The notes under the pieces are model-generated. The model was not told the origin of the DNA and made no database searches. It was given only the letters and a program-made list of their open reading frames with translations. A program made the position numbers and the translations under genes. Below are positions 42,395 through 52,404 of a stretch of 64,000 bases of DNA, piece by piece (position 1 is the first letter of the stretch; every line of letters starts with the position of its first letter). This stretch comes from Kosakonia sacchari. GTDB lineage: Bacteria; Pseudomonadota; Gammaproteobacteria; Enterobacterales; Enterobacteriaceae. The stretch is from assembly GCA_900109485.1 (NCBI GenBank), contig FOAY01000013.1, positions 1 to 64,000 of the forward strand. The letters are read 5' to 3'.

Positions 42395-43668
42395 CCTTCC
42401 AGCATGGTGCGAATATGCTGTTGTTGCTGCGAACTCAGCGCCTCGACGGCATGGATGAGCGGCGGGGAAAAGAGCGGCAGTGGAGTGGTGTAAGGGGTGA
42501 TGACTAACGATACATCCTTTGGTGCGCCCACCTTGCGAAACTCCGCCAGCGGCAGGTAGTTGATGGTCAGCGGCAGCAGCGTTAACTCGCGTAGCTGCTG
42601 CTCAATCTGCTGTTCGCGCGCCGTGTCATCGCCGGTAAGCAACACCACCTGCTTCTCATGCAAATCGGTCGCCTGCATCAGCCAGGCGCCGAAAATCACC
42701 GCGACCAGTCCCGCCTCTTCATCGCTAAAGCGCAGCGCGTATTCATCTTCCAGCTCCTGTAATGCCTCACGCGTGGTGCGCATCAGCCGTGGATAGAGGC
42801 GATGGATCTCTTCCGGCAGGCTGTTATCAATGCCGATGCCAAACAAACAGCGATCCAGCGCCTGCGCCAGATGAATATAAAGCTGCGCGGTTAAGCCTTG
42901 CTCATCGCTAAAATGTAACCCGGCAAGCTGGTGAAAACGGGCAATCATGCGGGCAATCGCCTGTTGCAGACGGCGATCCTGCTGATGCTGGTCGTGAAGT
43001 GGATCGGGCGTGCGCACCAGCATAAAGAGCAGCGACAGAAACAGGTGCTCATTTTCCTGCGGTACTGCCGCTACCCGGCGCTGCCAGTGGCGCACAATAT
43101 CGTGCGCGACCAGGTATTCGGCGCGCATTTGCGCCCAGGTTTGCTGCACGGGGGTAAATTCCGGCGTCTGCCCGTGATGGTTTTGCAGCAGACAATACTG
43201 CAAGTAGAGGCAGAGAAACTCCATATCCCGGCACTCAATCGAACGTTGTAAACGACGGGCGCAGAGATTAATTAAGGCGCGCAGATTGGTGTCGTCATAC
43301 AGGGTTCGGGCAATGCCCTGTTGTTTAAGCGCCGTTTTTAACAGCGGGGTAAACTGTTGCGTGATAAATTGCGGGCACAGCCGCAGCGCGCGACGCAGCC
43401 AGTGCAGCAGGCATAAGCGCTGGTCGAGGGGCGCGCCTTCAATCCGATAGCTGCCGTTGTGCTGGCGCACGATGGAAATCCGGTGGTAGCGCTGGATTTC
43501 ACTGTTGGTCTCGTCAATATCCTGCCGGGCTGCGGCATCATCAACGCCATTCACGGCGCTGATATGTTCCAGGCTGACGCTTTGCCCCGGCAGGGCGAGC
43601 ATCAACAGCACCTGGCAGCGGCGCTGCGGACTGGAGAGCGCAGATGGCGGTGTCATTACAATAGTCAT
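42391..43668 (-). CDS. csiE: Stationary-phase-inducible protein CsiE
   Basis: A protein of 425 residues with PTS-regulation-domain-like (PRD) segments. It lacks a clear DNA-binding motif, although the N-terminus SPQRRCQVLLMLA resembles a degenerate helix-turn-helix. In E. coli it is induced by sigma-S and cAMP-CRP, with unknown function. Length is close to E. coli (426). It is convergent with hcaT, sharing TTAA as overlapping stop codons. I did not find a clear CRP site upstream. Confidence 0.88.
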   Translation of the reverse strand: MTIVMTPPSALSSPQRRCQVLLMLALPGQSVSLEHISAVNGVDDAAARQDIDETNSEIQRYHRISIVRQHNGSYRIEGAPLDQRLCLLHWLRRALRLCPQFITQQFTPLLKTALKQQGIARTLYDDTNLRALINLCARRLQRSIECRDMEFLCLYLQYCLLQNHHGQTPEFTPVQQTWAQMRAEYLVAHDIVRHWQRRVAAVPQENEHLFLSLLFMLVRTPDPLHDQHQQDRRLQQAIARMIARFHQLAGLHFSDEQGLTAQLYIHLAQALDRCLFGIGIDNSLPEEIHRLYPRLMRTTREALQELEDEYALRFSDEEAGLVAVIFGAWLMQATDLHEKQVVLLTGDDTAREQQIEQQLRELTLLPLTINYLPLAEFRKVGAPKDVSLVITPYTTPLPLFSPPLIHAVEALSSQQQQHIRTMLEG

Positions 43669-43792
43669 CTGTCAGATTCCAGTTAGGGTGTTTGATAAGC
43701 GTAGTTAAAGGTATGCTCAGCGATAGCGAAGCCGCCGTGCTTTCATTCAGGATTGCCGGAGAGCATCACAGAATTTTTCACGTGAGGAACAG

Positions 43793-44431
43793 ATGCAAGC
43801 AGTTAAACAATGCGTCACGGGCGCGTTTCTCGTGCTTTTATCGTTTACGGTAAGCGCGCACCCGCACAGTTTTATCCGGCTGAAAACACAAGTATTAGCG
43901 GAGAATGGTCACTTCTCCGGCCTGAAAATGCGCTGGACGATGGATGAGATCACCTCGGCGGATCTGCTTTATGATGCGGGCAATGCGCAGCCAGGCGATG
44001 AGGTGTGGAAAAAGCTGGCGGCGGAAGTGATGGCGAATGTGCTTGGCCAGCACTATTTTACCGAGGTCTGGCACAACGGGCAGAAAGTCAAATTCCTCAA
44101 CCGACCGACAGAATACGGTATGGAGCGCGAAGGGCATCAGGCGGTGCTGACGTTTATCCTGCCGCTCGCCGAGCCGCAGCCGCTTAGCGGCCAGCAATAT
44201 ACTTTTTCTATCTTTGATCCCACCTATTTTGTCGATATGAGCTACGACAAAGCGAGCGATGCGACGCTGCCTGCGGAGTTGCAGAAATCCTGCAAGCTGG
44301 CCGTTCATACCCCTAAACCTGGCGAAGAGGTGCTGAATTATGCGCAGTCGCTGGACAAAGCCGATGCGCCGGAGGAAGACATGGAATTAGGCAAACAATT
44401 TGCGCAGACGGTGACCCTCTCATGTCAGTGA
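43793..44431 (+). CDS. DUF1007 family periplasmic protein
   Basis: A 212-residue exported protein. The signal peptide ends at about residue 22 and the mature chain starts HPHSF, a His-rich N-terminus that could bind metal. DUF1007 proteins are often encoded beside NicO-type Ni/Co transporters, and here the stop overlaps the next gene, a NicO transporter, by 10 bases. A role in delivering metal to that transporter is inference. There is no counterpart at this position in E. coli K-12. Confidence 0.8.
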   Translation: MQAVKQCVTGAFLVLLSFTVSAHPHSFIRLKTQVLAENGHFSGLKMRWTMDEITSADLLYDAGNAQPGDEVWKKLAAEVMANVLGQHYFTEVWHNGQKVKFLNRPTEYGMEREGHQAVLTFILPLAEPQPLSGQQYTFSIFDPTYFVDMSYDKASDATLPAELQKSCKLAVHTPKPGEEVLNYAQSLDKADAPEEDMELGKQFAQTVTLSCQ

Positions 44432-45402
44432 TATCCGGCGTTCGTCCCCGTTCCCGCCGCCTGCTGGCATGGTGGCCGCTGCTGCTGTTTATGCTCTGCG
44501 CGCTTATTGCCGGTTTCTGGCTGTGGCAGGCATGGCCGCAGGTAATGATCAAAAGCGTGGTCTGGCAGCGCAATGTGAATATGCAAATGAGCGCATTGCT
44601 GAAAGCGGTGGCGGAAAACCCGACCAAAGCGGGCGGTTCACTGCTGTTGTTCAGCTTTGTCTATGGCGTATTGCATGCGCTGGGGCCAGGACACGGCAAA
44701 GTGGTGATCGCCACCTGGCTTGCCACGCATCCCTCTAAATTGCGTTCCGGCATTATGCTGACGCTGGCTTCTTCGTTGTTGCAGGGTCTGGTGGCAGTTA
44801 CGTTAGTGGTGGTGGTGCTGAACATTCTGGCGTTACCCGCACGGCAACTGCATTTAAGCGGCTACTGGCTGGAGAAGGGCAGCTACCTGCTGGTCGGCGT
44901 GCTGGGGCTGATGCTGTGCTGGCGAGCGCTGAAAAAGTTGTTTGCGCTGCGGCAAAAACCGGTGTTTCGCGCATTTACGCCGCACCATGTGCATCATGAC
45001 GGCTGTGGCTGCGGGCATCAGCATCTGCCGACTTCTTCGCAACTGCAAAGCGGTGAAGACTGGCGAGCCAGGTTGATGATTGTGTTATCCATGGGGATGC
45101 GCCCGTGTTCCGGTGCGATCATGGTGTTGCTGTTCAGCAAAGTGATTGGCGTTTTTGCCTGGGGTGTGGCGTCAGCGTTGGTGATGGCGGCGGGCACATC
45201 ACTGACTATCAGTGCGCTGGCGCTGCTGGTACATGGTTTTCGTCAGTTAGCGGTAAAACTCAGCGGTCATCAGACGCCGGTATTATGGCGACAGGTAGGC
45301 TGGACAACGCTGGCTTTGGCAGGAGGCGTATTGTTGATAAGTGCGGCGCTGGTGATGTGGGTCAGCGCGTTACCGCCGGGCGGTGGTTTACGGCCGTTTT
45401 GA
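44422..45402 (+). CDS. NicO-family nickel/cobalt transporter
   Basis: Inner-membrane protein of 326 residues with about six or seven predicted helices. The family motif HALGPGHGK lies at 85-93, and a second conserved stretch GMRPCSGAIMVL near 227-238. The cytoplasmic loop at 188-201 is rich in His and Cys (PHHVHHDGCGCGHQ), suggesting metal sensing or buffering. It is translationally coupled to the DUF1007 gene. It is only distantly similar to RcnA. Direction of transport (uptake or efflux) and metal cannot be decided from sequence. Confidence 0.85.
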   Translation: MSVISGVRPRSRRLLAWWPLLLFMLCALIAGFWLWQAWPQVMIKSVVWQRNVNMQMSALLKAVAENPTKAGGSLLLFSFVYGVLHALGPGHGKVVIATWLATHPSKLRSGIMLTLASSLLQGLVAVTLVVVVLNILALPARQLHLSGYWLEKGSYLLVGVLGLMLCWRALKKLFALRQKPVFRAFTPHHVHHDGCGCGHQHLPTSSQLQSGEDWRARLMIVLSMGMRPCSGAIMVLLFSKVIGVFAWGVASALVMAAGTSLTISALALLVHGFRQLAVKLSGHQTPVLWRQVGWTTLALAGGVLLISAALVMWVSALPPGGGLRPF

Positions 45403-45405
45403 TAG

Positions 45406-45482
45406 TGCCGGATGGCGGCTTACGCCTTATCCGGCACGAACCATGCTCGCTGTATGCCCGATAAGCGCAGCGCTATCGGGCA
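45406..45482. repeat. Pair of REP elements
   Basis: Two inverted REP sequences, TGCCGGATGGCGGC...TTATCCGGCA (45406-45436) and TGCCCGATAAGCGC...TATCGGGCA (45454-45482), lie between the NicO transporter and the convergent suhB. They may stabilise the mRNA ends. Confidence 0.85.
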
Positions 45483-45491
45483 ATAAACATC

Positions 45492-46295
45492 TTAGCGTTT
45501 CAGCGCGTCGCTCAGTTCTTCGCGCATGTTGGCCAGCATGGCTTTTACTACACGCGGGTTACCTGCAACGATGTTGCCGGTCATCATGTAGTTGTGGCCG
45601 CCGGTGAAATCACAGACCAGACCGCCCGCTTCACGCACCAGCAGTTCGCCTGCGGCGAAATCCCACGGCTTCAGCGCGATTTCAAAGAAACCATCAACGC
45701 GGCCTGCGGCAACATAAGCCAGATCCAGCGCAGCGGAACCGGTGCGGCGGAAGTCCGCGCATTCGGTAAACAGTTTGCCAACCACGTTAATGTAGGTTGT
45801 CGCGTGCTGTTTTGCTTTGAACGGGAAACCGGTCGCCAGAATGGTGCCATCCAGATCGCGTGCATTGCTGCCGCGCAGACGGTAGCCGTTAAGCTGGGTG
45901 CCCTGGCCACGGGTTGCAGTGAAGAGTTCGTTACGCATCGGATCGTAAACCACCGCAACTTCGGTGCGGCCTTTAATACGAACGGCGATTGATACCGCGA
46001 AGTGCGGCAGGCGTTTGATAAAATTGGTGGTGCCATCCAGTGGATCGATAACCCATTGCACATCCTGGTCAGTGCCTTCGTGCTCGCCACTCTCTTCGGT
46101 GATGATGGTGTGTTGCGGGTAAGATTTGCGGATGGTGTCAATAATCACTGCTTCAGCAGCTTTATCAACGTTGGTCACGAAATCATTGCTGCCTTTCTGG
46201 CTGGTTTCTACGGCGTCGGGAGTTTCGTAGTTTTTGGCAATTAAATTACCCGCCTTGCGCGCAGCACGCACGGCGATGTTCAGCATCGGATGCAT
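45492..46295 (-). CDS. suhB: Inositol-1-monophosphatase / Nus factor SuhB
   Basis: Magnesium-dependent inositol monophosphatase fold; in E. coli it also binds RNA polymerase and supports rRNA antitermination and ribosome assembly. Metal and active-site motifs: EESGEHEG, DPLDGTTNF and WDFAAGELLVREAGG. The 267 residues match E. coli. It is divergent from trmJ. Confidence 0.96.
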   Translation of the reverse strand: MHPMLNIAVRAARKAGNLIAKNYETPDAVETSQKGSNDFVTNVDKAAEAVIIDTIRKSYPQHTIITEESGEHEGTDQDVQWVIDPLDGTTNFIKRLPHFAVSIAVRIKGRTEVAVVYDPMRNELFTATRGQGTQLNGYRLRGSNARDLDGTILATGFPFKAKQHATTYINVVGKLFTECADFRRTGSAALDLAYVAAGRVDGFFEIALKPWDFAAGELLVREAGGLVCDFTGGHNYMMTGNIVAGNPRVVKAMLANMREELSDALKR

Positions 46296-46412
46296 CGGTC
46301 TCTCTCACTGGATGTTAAAGAACGGAAAACGGCGCACATGATAGCAGCCAATTCGGAATATGTCTTCGGTTTATGATAATATGCACGAATATTCTTTAGC
46401 CGTTGAAAATCT

Positions 46413-47141
46413 ATGCTGCAAAATATTCGAATCGTACTGGTGGAAACTTCCCACACCGGCAACATGGGCTCTGTTGCCCGTGCAATGAAAACAATGGGGT
46501 TGACGAATCTGTGGTTGGTTAACCCGCTGGTTAAACCGGATTCACAGGCCATCGCGCTGGCGGCAGGTGCCAGCGATGTCATCGGCAGTGCGCACATTGT
46601 CGATACGCTGGATGAAGCATTAGCTGGCTGTAGCCTGGTCGTTGGCACCAGCGCCCGCTCACGTACGCTGCCGTGGCCGATGCTCGATCCGCGCGAATGT
46701 GGATTAAAAAGCGTCGCTGAAGCAGAACACGCGCCGGTGGCGCTGGTGTTCGGCCGCGAGCGTGTCGGTCTGACAAATGAAGAACTGCAAAAATGCCATT
46801 ATCACGTGGCGATTGCCGCTAACCCGGAATACAGCTCGCTGAACCTGGCGATGGCGGTGCAGGTTATCGCGTATGAAGTGCGTATGGCCTGGCTGGCGAC
46901 GCAGGAGAGCGAATCTTCTGCAGAACATGAAGAGACGCCGTACCCGCTGGTCGACGATCTTGAGCGCTTTTATGAGCATCTGGAAAAGACGCTGCTGGCG
47001 ACCGGCTTTATCCGCGAAAACCATCCCGGCCAGGTGATGAACAAGCTGCGCCGTCTGTTCACGCGTGCGCGTCCGGAAAGCCAGGAGCTGAATATCCTGC
47101 GCGGTATTCTGGCCTCCATTGAGCAGCAGCACAAAGTGTGA
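46413..47141 (+). CDS. trmJ: tRNA (cytidine/uridine-32-2'-O)-methyltransferase TrmJ
   Basis: SPOUT-class enzyme that methylates the 2'-O of nucleotide 32 in several tRNAs. Motifs: [17 protein letters not shown] near the N-terminus, [15 protein letters not shown] and [12 protein letters not shown] helical C-terminal extension follows. It has 242 residues (E. coli 246, the last few missing). It is upstream of iscR, as in E. coli. Confidence 0.95.
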   Translation: MLQNIRIVLVETSHTGNMGSVARAMKTMGLTNLWLVNPLVKPDSQAIALAAGASDVIGSAHIVDTLDEALAGCSLVVGTSARSRTLPWPMLDPRECGLKSVAEAEHAPVALVFGRERVGLTNEELQKCHYHVAIAANPEYSSLNLAMAVQVIAYEVRMAWLATQESESSAEHEETPYPLVDDLERFYEHLEKTLLATGFIRENHPGQVMNKLRRLFTRARPESQELNILRGILASIEQQHKV

Positions 47142-47178
47142 TTTGCCTGCGCTCATCAGCCTACAAGCCCCGCGCCCG

Positions 47179-47209
47179 TAGGCCGGAAAGGGCAACGCGC
47201 CACCCGGTA
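47179..47209. repeat. Degenerate REP element
   Basis: TAGGCCGGAAAGGGCAACGC followed by GCCACCCGGTA resembles a REP element, between trmJ and the iscR promoter. Confidence 0.55.
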
Positions 47210-47233
47210 TTTATGTTGAGCACGAAAAGCCAA

Positions 47234-47283
47234 ATACCTGACTAATTTAGTCAACTAAATAGTTGACCAATTTAGTCGGGAAT
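47234..47283. promoter_or_regulatory. Tandem IscR sites of the isc promoter
   Basis: Two abutting 25-bp type 1 IscR sites, starting ATACCTGACTAATTTAGTCA and ATAGTTGACCAATTTAGTCG, match the E. coli iscR promoter. [2Fe-2S]-IscR bound here would repress the operon. Confidence 0.87.
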
Positions 47284-47363
47284 GTCAGACTTGCAACCGC
47301 TATGCAACATTAACATATTAAATAATATACCCCGGGCAGGGGCGAGTTTGAGGCTTGTAAGAC

Positions 47364-47855
47364 ATGAGACTGACATCGAAAGGGCGTTATGCCGTGACCG
47401 CAATGCTGGACGTTGCACTCAACTCCGAAGCGGGCCCGGTTCCGTTGGCTGATATTTCTGAGCGTCAGGGAATTTCCCTGTCCTATCTGGAGCAGCTGTT
47501 CTCCCGACTGCGTAAAAATGGCCTGGTGGCCAGCGTGCGTGGTCCTGGCGGTGGTTATTTGCTGGGCAAAGATGCGAGCAGCATCGCCGTGGGCGAAGTA
47601 ATCAGCGCCGTTGACGAATCGGTAGACGCAACCCGTTGCCAGGGTAAAAGCGGCTGCCAGGGTGGCGATAAGTGTCTGACTCATGCGCTGTGGCGCGATC
47701 TGAGCGACCGTCTGACCGGTTTCCTCAACAACATCACACTGGGTGAACTGGTCAATAACCAGGAAATTCTCGATGTGTCCGATCGTCAGCACAGCACTGA
47801 ATCCCATCGCACTACCCGCGCACAAGACGCTATCGACGTTAAACTGCGCGCATAA
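47364..47855 (+). CDS. iscR: Iron-sulfur cluster regulator IscR
   Basis: Rrf2-family regulator holding a [2Fe-2S] cluster, which represses isc when clusters are plentiful. The N-terminal winged helix includes [22 protein letters not shown], and the cluster ligands Cys92, Cys98, Cys104 and His107 are all present. It has 163 residues (E. coli 162). It is the first gene of the isc operon. Confidence 0.97.
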   Translation: MRLTSKGRYAVTAMLDVALNSEAGPVPLADISERQGISLSYLEQLFSRLRKNGLVASVRGPGGGYLLGKDASSIAVGEVISAVDESVDATRCQGKSGCQGGDKCLTHALWRDLSDRLTGFLNNITLGELVNNQEILDVSDRQHSTESHRTTRAQDAIDVKLRA

Positions 47856-47880
47856 TAAAAAACAGTATTCAGAATTGGGC

Positions 47881-47903
47881 CGGGGCACATCACATGTGCC
47901 CCG
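47881..47903 (+). promoter_or_regulatory. iscR 3' stem-loop
   Basis: CGGGGCACAT-CAC-ATGTGCCCCG is a perfect 10-bp stem. In E. coli a structure between iscR and iscS protects the iscR part of the mRNA when the RyhB RNA triggers decay of iscSUA; this hairpin fits that role. There is no T-run, so it is not a terminator. Confidence 0.7.
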
Positions 47904-47974
47904 TTAACACGGTCGTACATCCAGCCGGTTGCCTGATTCCTTGCATTAGAGCGATGTACGGAGTTTAAAGAGCA

Positions 47975-49189
47975 ATGAAATTACCGATCTATCTCGATTA
48001 CTCCGCAACTACGCCGGTGGATCCGCGTGTTGCCGAGAAAATGATGCAGTTTCTCACTCTGGACGGGACCTTTGGTAACCCAGCCTCCCGTTCACACCGT
48101 TTTGGCTGGCAAGCTGAAGAAGCGGTAGATATCGCCCGTAACCAGATCGCTGAACTGGTGGGTGCCGACCCGCGCGAAATCGTCTTCACCTCCGGCGCGA
48201 CCGAATCCGACAACCTGGCGATCAAAGGTGCAGCCAACTTTTATCAGAAAAAAGGCAAGCACATCATCACCAGCAAAACCGAACACAAAGCCGTGCTGGA
48301 CACCTGTCGCCAGCTTGAGCGCGAAGGGTTTGAAGTGACCTACCTCGCCCCGCAGCGCAACGGCATTATCGATCTGAAAGAGCTGGAAGCGGCGATGCGT
48401 GACGACACCATCCTCGTTTCCATCATGCACGTGAACAACGAAATCGGCGTGGTGCAGGATATCGCCACCATCGGCGAAATGTGCCGTGCTCGCGGTATTG
48501 TTTATCACGTTGATGCCACCCAGAGCGTGGGCAAACTGCCGATCGACTTAAGCCAGTTGAAAGTGGATCTGATGTCCTTCTCCGGCCATAAAATCTATGG
48601 GCCGAAAGGCATTGGCGCCCTGTATGTACGCCGTAAACCGCGTATCCGTATTGAAGCGCAGATGCACGGCGGCGGTCACGAGCGCGGAATGCGTTCCGGT
48701 ACGTTGCCTGTTCACCAGATCGTCGGCATGGGCGAAGCTTACCGTATCGCCAAAGAAGAGATGGCGAGCGAAATGGAGCGTCTGCGTGGTCTGCGTAGCC
48801 GTCTGTGGAACGGCATCAACGATATCGAAGAAGTTTACCTGAACGGCGATCTTGAGCACGGCGCACCGAACATCCTCAACGTCAGCTTTAACTACGTTGA
48901 AGGCGAGTCGCTGATCATGGCGCTGAAAGATCTGGCTGTTTCTTCCGGTTCTGCCTGTACTTCCGCAAGCCTGGAACCGTCCTACGTGCTGCGTGCACTG
49001 GGTATGAGCGATGAGCTGGCGCACAGCTCCATCCGTTTCTCTTTAGGTCGTTTTACCACCGTTGAAGAGATCGACTACACCATCGAACTGGTGCGTAAAT
49101 CCATCGGCCGTCTGCGCGAACTCTCTCCGCTGTGGGAAATGTTCAAACAGGGCGTGGATATCAACTCCATCGAATGGGCTCATCACTAA
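47975..49189 (+). CDS. iscS: Cysteine desulfurase IscS
   Basis: PLP enzyme that takes sulfur from cysteine and passes it to IscU, TusA, ThiI and others. The PLP lysine is in [10 protein letters not shown] (near 206) and the persulfide-forming cysteine is in [14 protein letters not shown] (near 328). The 404 residues match E. coli. Confidence 0.98.
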   Translation: MKLPIYLDYSATTPVDPRVAEKMMQFLTLDGTFGNPASRSHRFGWQAEEAVDIARNQIAELVGADPREIVFTSGATESDNLAIKGAANFYQKKGKHIITSKTEHKAVLDTCRQLEREGFEVTYLAPQRNGIIDLKELEAAMRDDTILVSIMHVNNEIGVVQDIATIGEMCRARGIVYHVDATQSVGKLPIDLSQLKVDLMSFSGHKIYGPKGIGALYVRRKPRIRIEAQMHGGGHERGMRSGTLPVHQIVGMGEAYRIAKEEMASEMERLRGLRSRLWNGINDIEEVYLNGDLEHGAPNILNVSFNYVEGESLIMALKDLAVSSGSACTSASLEPSYVLRALGMSDELAHSSIRFSLGRFTTVEEIDYTIELVRKSIGRLRELSPLWEMFKQGVDINSIEWAHH

Positions 49190-49219
49190 TAACGGTTGCG
49201 GAAACAGGAGAATTTAATC

Positions 49220-49606
49220 ATGGCTTATAGCGAAAAAGTAATCGATCACTACGAAAATCCGCGCAACGTTGGCTCGTTCGACAACGGCGACGACAGCGTC
49301 GGTAGCGGCATGGTTGGCGCGCCAGCGTGTGGCGACGTCATGAAGCTGCAAATCAAAGTTAACGATAAAGGCATCATCGAAGACGCGCGTTTCAAAACCT
49401 ACGGTTGTGGTTCGGCGATTGCTTCCAGCTCGCTGGTGACCGAGTGGGTGAAAGGCAAGTCTCTGGACGAAGCGCAGGCGATCAAAAACACCGATATCGC
49501 TGAAGAGCTGGAGTTGCCGCCGGTGAAAATCCACTGCTCTATCCTGGCGGAAGATGCGATCAAAGCCGCGATTGCGGACTACAAAAGCAAACAAGAAGCG
49601 AAATAA
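49220..49606 (+). CDS. iscU: Fe-S cluster scaffold IscU
   Basis: Scaffold on which [2Fe-2S] and [4Fe-4S] clusters are built. The cluster residues Cys37, Cys63 and Cys106 and the HscA-binding motif LPPVK (99-103) are present. The ATG at 49220 gives 128 residues as in E. coli; an in-frame ATG at 49196 would add eight unconserved residues. Confidence 0.97.
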   Translation: MAYSEKVIDHYENPRNVGSFDNGDDSVGSGMVGAPACGDVMKLQIKVNDKGIIEDARFKTYGCGSAIASSSLVTEWVKGKSLDEAQAIKNTDIAEELELPPVKIHCSILAEDAIKAAIADYKSKQEAK

Positions 49607-49623
49607 GGCAGGAGGTTGTTGTC

Positions 49624-49947
49624 ATGTCCATTAGCCTGAGCGACAGTGCTGCCGCGCGAGTAAATACCTTCCTGGCCAACCGTGGCAAAGGGTTTGGTCT
49701 GCGTCTGGGGGTCAGAACCTCCGGTTGTTCTGGTATGGCCTACGTGCTGGAGTTTGTTGACGCGCCGACTGAAGAAGATACGGTGTTCGAAGACAAAGGC
49801 GTGAAGGTTGTGGTTGACGGCAAAAGCCTGCAATTCCTCGACGGCACTCAACTGGACTTTGTCAAAGAAGGCCTGAACGAAGGGTTTAAATTCACCAACC
49901 CTAACGTCAAAGACGAGTGCGGTTGCGGCGAAAGCTTCAACGTCTGA
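49624..49947 (+). CDS. iscA: A-type Fe-S carrier IscA
   Basis: Carries iron or Fe-S clusters to target apoproteins. The three ligands Cys35, Cys99 and Cys101 (final CGCG motif) are present. The 107 residues match E. coli. It lies 17 bases after iscU with AGGAGG upstream. Confidence 0.97.
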   Translation: MSISLSDSAAARVNTFLANRGKGFGLRLGVRTSGCSGMAYVLEFVDAPTEEDTVFEDKGVKVVVDGKSLQFLDGTQLDFVKEGLNEGFKFTNPNVKDECGCGESFNV

Positions 49948-49961
49948 TCGCCTACCCATTG

Positions 49962-49990
49962 ACCCCACCGCAGCATGCTGCGCGTGGGGT
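49962..49990 (+). promoter_or_regulatory. Strong hairpin between iscA and hscB
   Basis: ACCCCAC-CG-CAG pairs with CTG-CG-(C)-GTGGGGT, a 12-bp stem with one bulged base and a CATG loop, 15 bases after iscA. Only TTT follows, so it is more likely an mRNA processing or stability element than a full terminator. Confidence 0.6.
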
Positions 49991-50018
49991 TTGCTTCGAT
50001 TGCACACCCGGAATTGTT

Positions 50019-50534
50019 ATGGATTACTTCACCCTCTTTGGGTTGCCGGCCCAATATCCGCTTGACGTTCAGGCGCTGGCGACACGTTTCCAGGATCTGC
50101 AACGGCAGTTCCACCCCGATCGCTTTGCCAGCCGCCCGCAGGCGGAACAACTGGCTGCGGTACAGCAATCCGCTACCATTAATCAGGCGTGGCAAACCCT
50201 GCGCAATCCACTCTCCCGCGCGGAATATCTGCTGTCGCTGCATGGCTTCGATTTAGCCTCTGAGCAGCACACCGTTCGCGACACGGCCTTTTTGATGGAG
50301 CAGCTTGAGCTGCGCGAAGAGCTGGATGAAATAGAGCGTGCGGAAGATAGCGCCCGGCTGGAGACATTCCAGAAGCGGGTAAAAGGGATGTACGACGCCC
50401 GCCACCAGCAGATGGTGGAACAACTCGACAATCAGGCGTGGGACGTCGCGGCGGATACCGTGCGTAAACTGCGTTTTCTCGATAAACTGCGCAGCGCAAC
50501 AGAACAACTCGAAGAAAAACTGCTCGGTTTTTAA
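50019..50534 (+). CDS. hscB: Co-chaperone HscB
   Basis: J-domain protein that brings IscU to HscA and stimulates its ATPase. The HPD motif lies at 32-34. The C-terminal three-helix bundle that binds IscU includes [16 protein letters not shown]. The ATG at 50019 gives 171 residues as in E. coli; the open frame upstream overlaps iscA and is not coding. Confidence 0.95.
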   Translation: MDYFTLFGLPAQYPLDVQALATRFQDLQRQFHPDRFASRPQAEQLAAVQQSATINQAWQTLRNPLSRAEYLLSLHGFDLASEQHTVRDTAFLMEQLELREELDEIERAEDSARLETFQKRVKGMYDARHQQMVEQLDNQAWDVAADTVRKLRFLDKLRSATEQLEEKLLGF

Positions 50535-50552
50535 TTTTTTTGGAAGCACATA

Positions 50553-52403
50553 ATGGCCTTATTACAAATCAGTGAGCCGGGTCTGAGCGCCGCGCCGCAT
50601 CAGCGTCGTCTGGCGGCGGGCATCGATCTCGGCACCACCAATTCGCTGGTTGCTACCGTGCGTAGCGGTCAGGCGGAAACGCTGGCCGACAGCGCCGGGC
50701 GCCATTTACTCCCTTCAGTGGTGAACTACCAGGCTGACAGCCACGTTGTCGGCTACGATGCGCGCACCAATGCGGCGCTGGATTCGGTCAATACCATCAG
50801 CTCCGTAAAACGCCTGATGGGCCGCAGTCTGGCGGATATTCAGGCGCGTTACCCGCATCTGCCGTGGCAATTCCAGGCCAGCGAAAACGGCCTGCCAATG
50901 ATTGTGACGCGCGGCGGCGTGGTCAACCCGATCCGCGTTTCTGCTGATATCCTGAAAGCGCTGGCTGCCCGCGCGCAGGAGTCGCTCTCCGGCGAACTGG
51001 ATGGCGTGGTGATCACCGTTCCTGCCTATTTCGACGACGCACAGCGTCAGGGCACCAAAGATGCTGCGCGTTTAGCCGGGCTGCATGTGCTGCGTCTGCT
51101 TAATGAGCCGACCGCGGCAGCGATTGCTTACGGTCTGGATTCCGGCAAAGAAGGCGTTATCGCCGTTTACGATCTCGGCGGCGGCACTTTTGATATCTCT
51201 ATTCTGCGTCTGAGCCGCGGCGTGTTCGAAGTGCTGGCGACCGGCGGCGATTCCGCGCTCGGCGGTGACGATTTCGACCACCTGCTGGCAGATTACATCC
51301 GCGAGCAGGCGGGCATTACCGATCGCAGCGATGCGCGTCAGCAACGTGAACTTCTGGATGCGGCGATTGCTGCCAAAATTGCGCTGAGCGATGCCGACAG
51401 CACGACAGTTGATGTCGCTGGCTGGCAGGGCGTGGTGACTCGCGCGCAGTTTGAAGAGATGATCTCAACGCTTGTCAAACGCACGCTGCTCTCCTGTCGT
51501 CGCGCGTTGAAAGATGCGGACGTGGAAGCGCAGGATGTGCTGGAAGTGGTGATGGTGGGCGGTTCCACCCGCGTACCGCTGGTGCGTGAACGCGTGGGTG
51601 AATTTTTCGGCCGCACGCCGCTGACCTCAATCGACCCGGATAAAGTGGTGGCGATTGGCGCGGCAATCCAGGCGGACATTCTGGTCGGCAACAAGCCGGA
51701 CAGCGAAATGCTGCTGCTGGATGTTATCCCGCTGTCGCTGGGGCTGGAGACCATGGGCGGACTGGTGGAAAAAGTTATTCCGCGCAACACCACGATTCCG
51801 GTGGCCCGCGCACAGGAGTTCACGACCTTTAAAGATGGCCAGACCGCAATGTCTATCCATGTGATGCAGGGTGAGCGGGAACTGGTGGCGGATTGCCGTT
51901 CGCTGGCGCGTTTTGCTCTGCGCGGCATCCCGGCGCTACCGGCGGGCGGGGCGCATATTCGCGTCACCTTCCAGGTGGATGCTGACGGTCTGCTGAGCGT
52001 CACCGCGATGGAGAAATCCACCGGCGTGGAAGCCTCCATTCAGGTGAAACCGTCCTACGGTCTGACCGACGGCGAAATCGCCAATATGATTAAAGACTCC
52101 ATGAGTTTCGCCGAGCAGGACGTGAAAGCGCGCATGCTGGCGGAGCAGAAAGTGGAAGCCGCGCGCGTGCTGGAAAGTCTGACCGGCGCGCTCGCCGCTG
52201 ATGCCGCGCTGTTAAGCGCCGCAGAGCGCGAGGTTATCGACGAGGCAGTTGCGCAGTTGCGCAGCGTTGCCGACGGCGATGATACCGACGCGATAGAACA
52301 AGCCATTAAAAACGTAGATAAACAAACCCAGGAATTCGCCGCACGCCGTATGGATCAATCCGTGCGTACCGCGCTGAAAGGCCATTCCGTCGACGAGGTT
52401 TAA
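50553..52403 (+). CDS. hscA: Hsp70-type chaperone HscA
   Basis: Specialised Hsp70 that drives cluster transfer from IscU. ATPase motifs: [23 protein letters not shown] and [14 protein letters not shown]. The substrate domain (about 390-505) and helical lid follow. The 616 residues match E. coli. It lies 18 bases after hscB. Confidence 0.97.
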   Translation: MALLQISEPGLSAAPHQRRLAAGIDLGTTNSLVATVRSGQAETLADSAGRHLLPSVVNYQADSHVVGYDARTNAALDSVNTISSVKRLMGRSLADIQARYPHLPWQFQASENGLPMIVTRGGVVNPIRVSADILKALAARAQESLSGELDGVVITVPAYFDDAQRQGTKDAARLAGLHVLRLLNEPTAAAIAYGLDSGKEGVIAVYDLGGGTFDISILRLSRGVFEVLATGGDSALGGDDFDHLLADYIREQAGITDRSDARQQRELLDAAIAAKIALSDADSTTVDVAGWQGVVTRAQFEEMISTLVKRTLLSCRRALKDADVEAQDVLEVVMVGGSTRVPLVRERVGEFFGRTPLTSIDPDKVVAIGAAIQADILVGNKPDSEMLLLDVIPLSLGLETMGGLVEKVIPRNTTIPVARAQEFTTFKDGQTAMSIHVMQGERELVADCRSLARFALRGIPALPAGGAHIRVTFQVDADGLLSVTAMEKSTGVEASIQVKPSYGLTDGEIANMIKDSMSFAEQDVKARMLAEQKVEAARVLESLTGALAADAALLSAAEREVIDEAVAQLRSVADGDDTDAIEQAIKNVDKQTQEFAARRMDQSVRTALKGHSVDEV

Positions 52404-52404
52404 T

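Noticed and set aside
43669-43792. Possible Zur or CRP site in the csiE-DUF1007 divergent region
   Set aside because: I looked for the palindromic Zur consensus and for TGTGA-N6-TCACA and found only weak partial matches.
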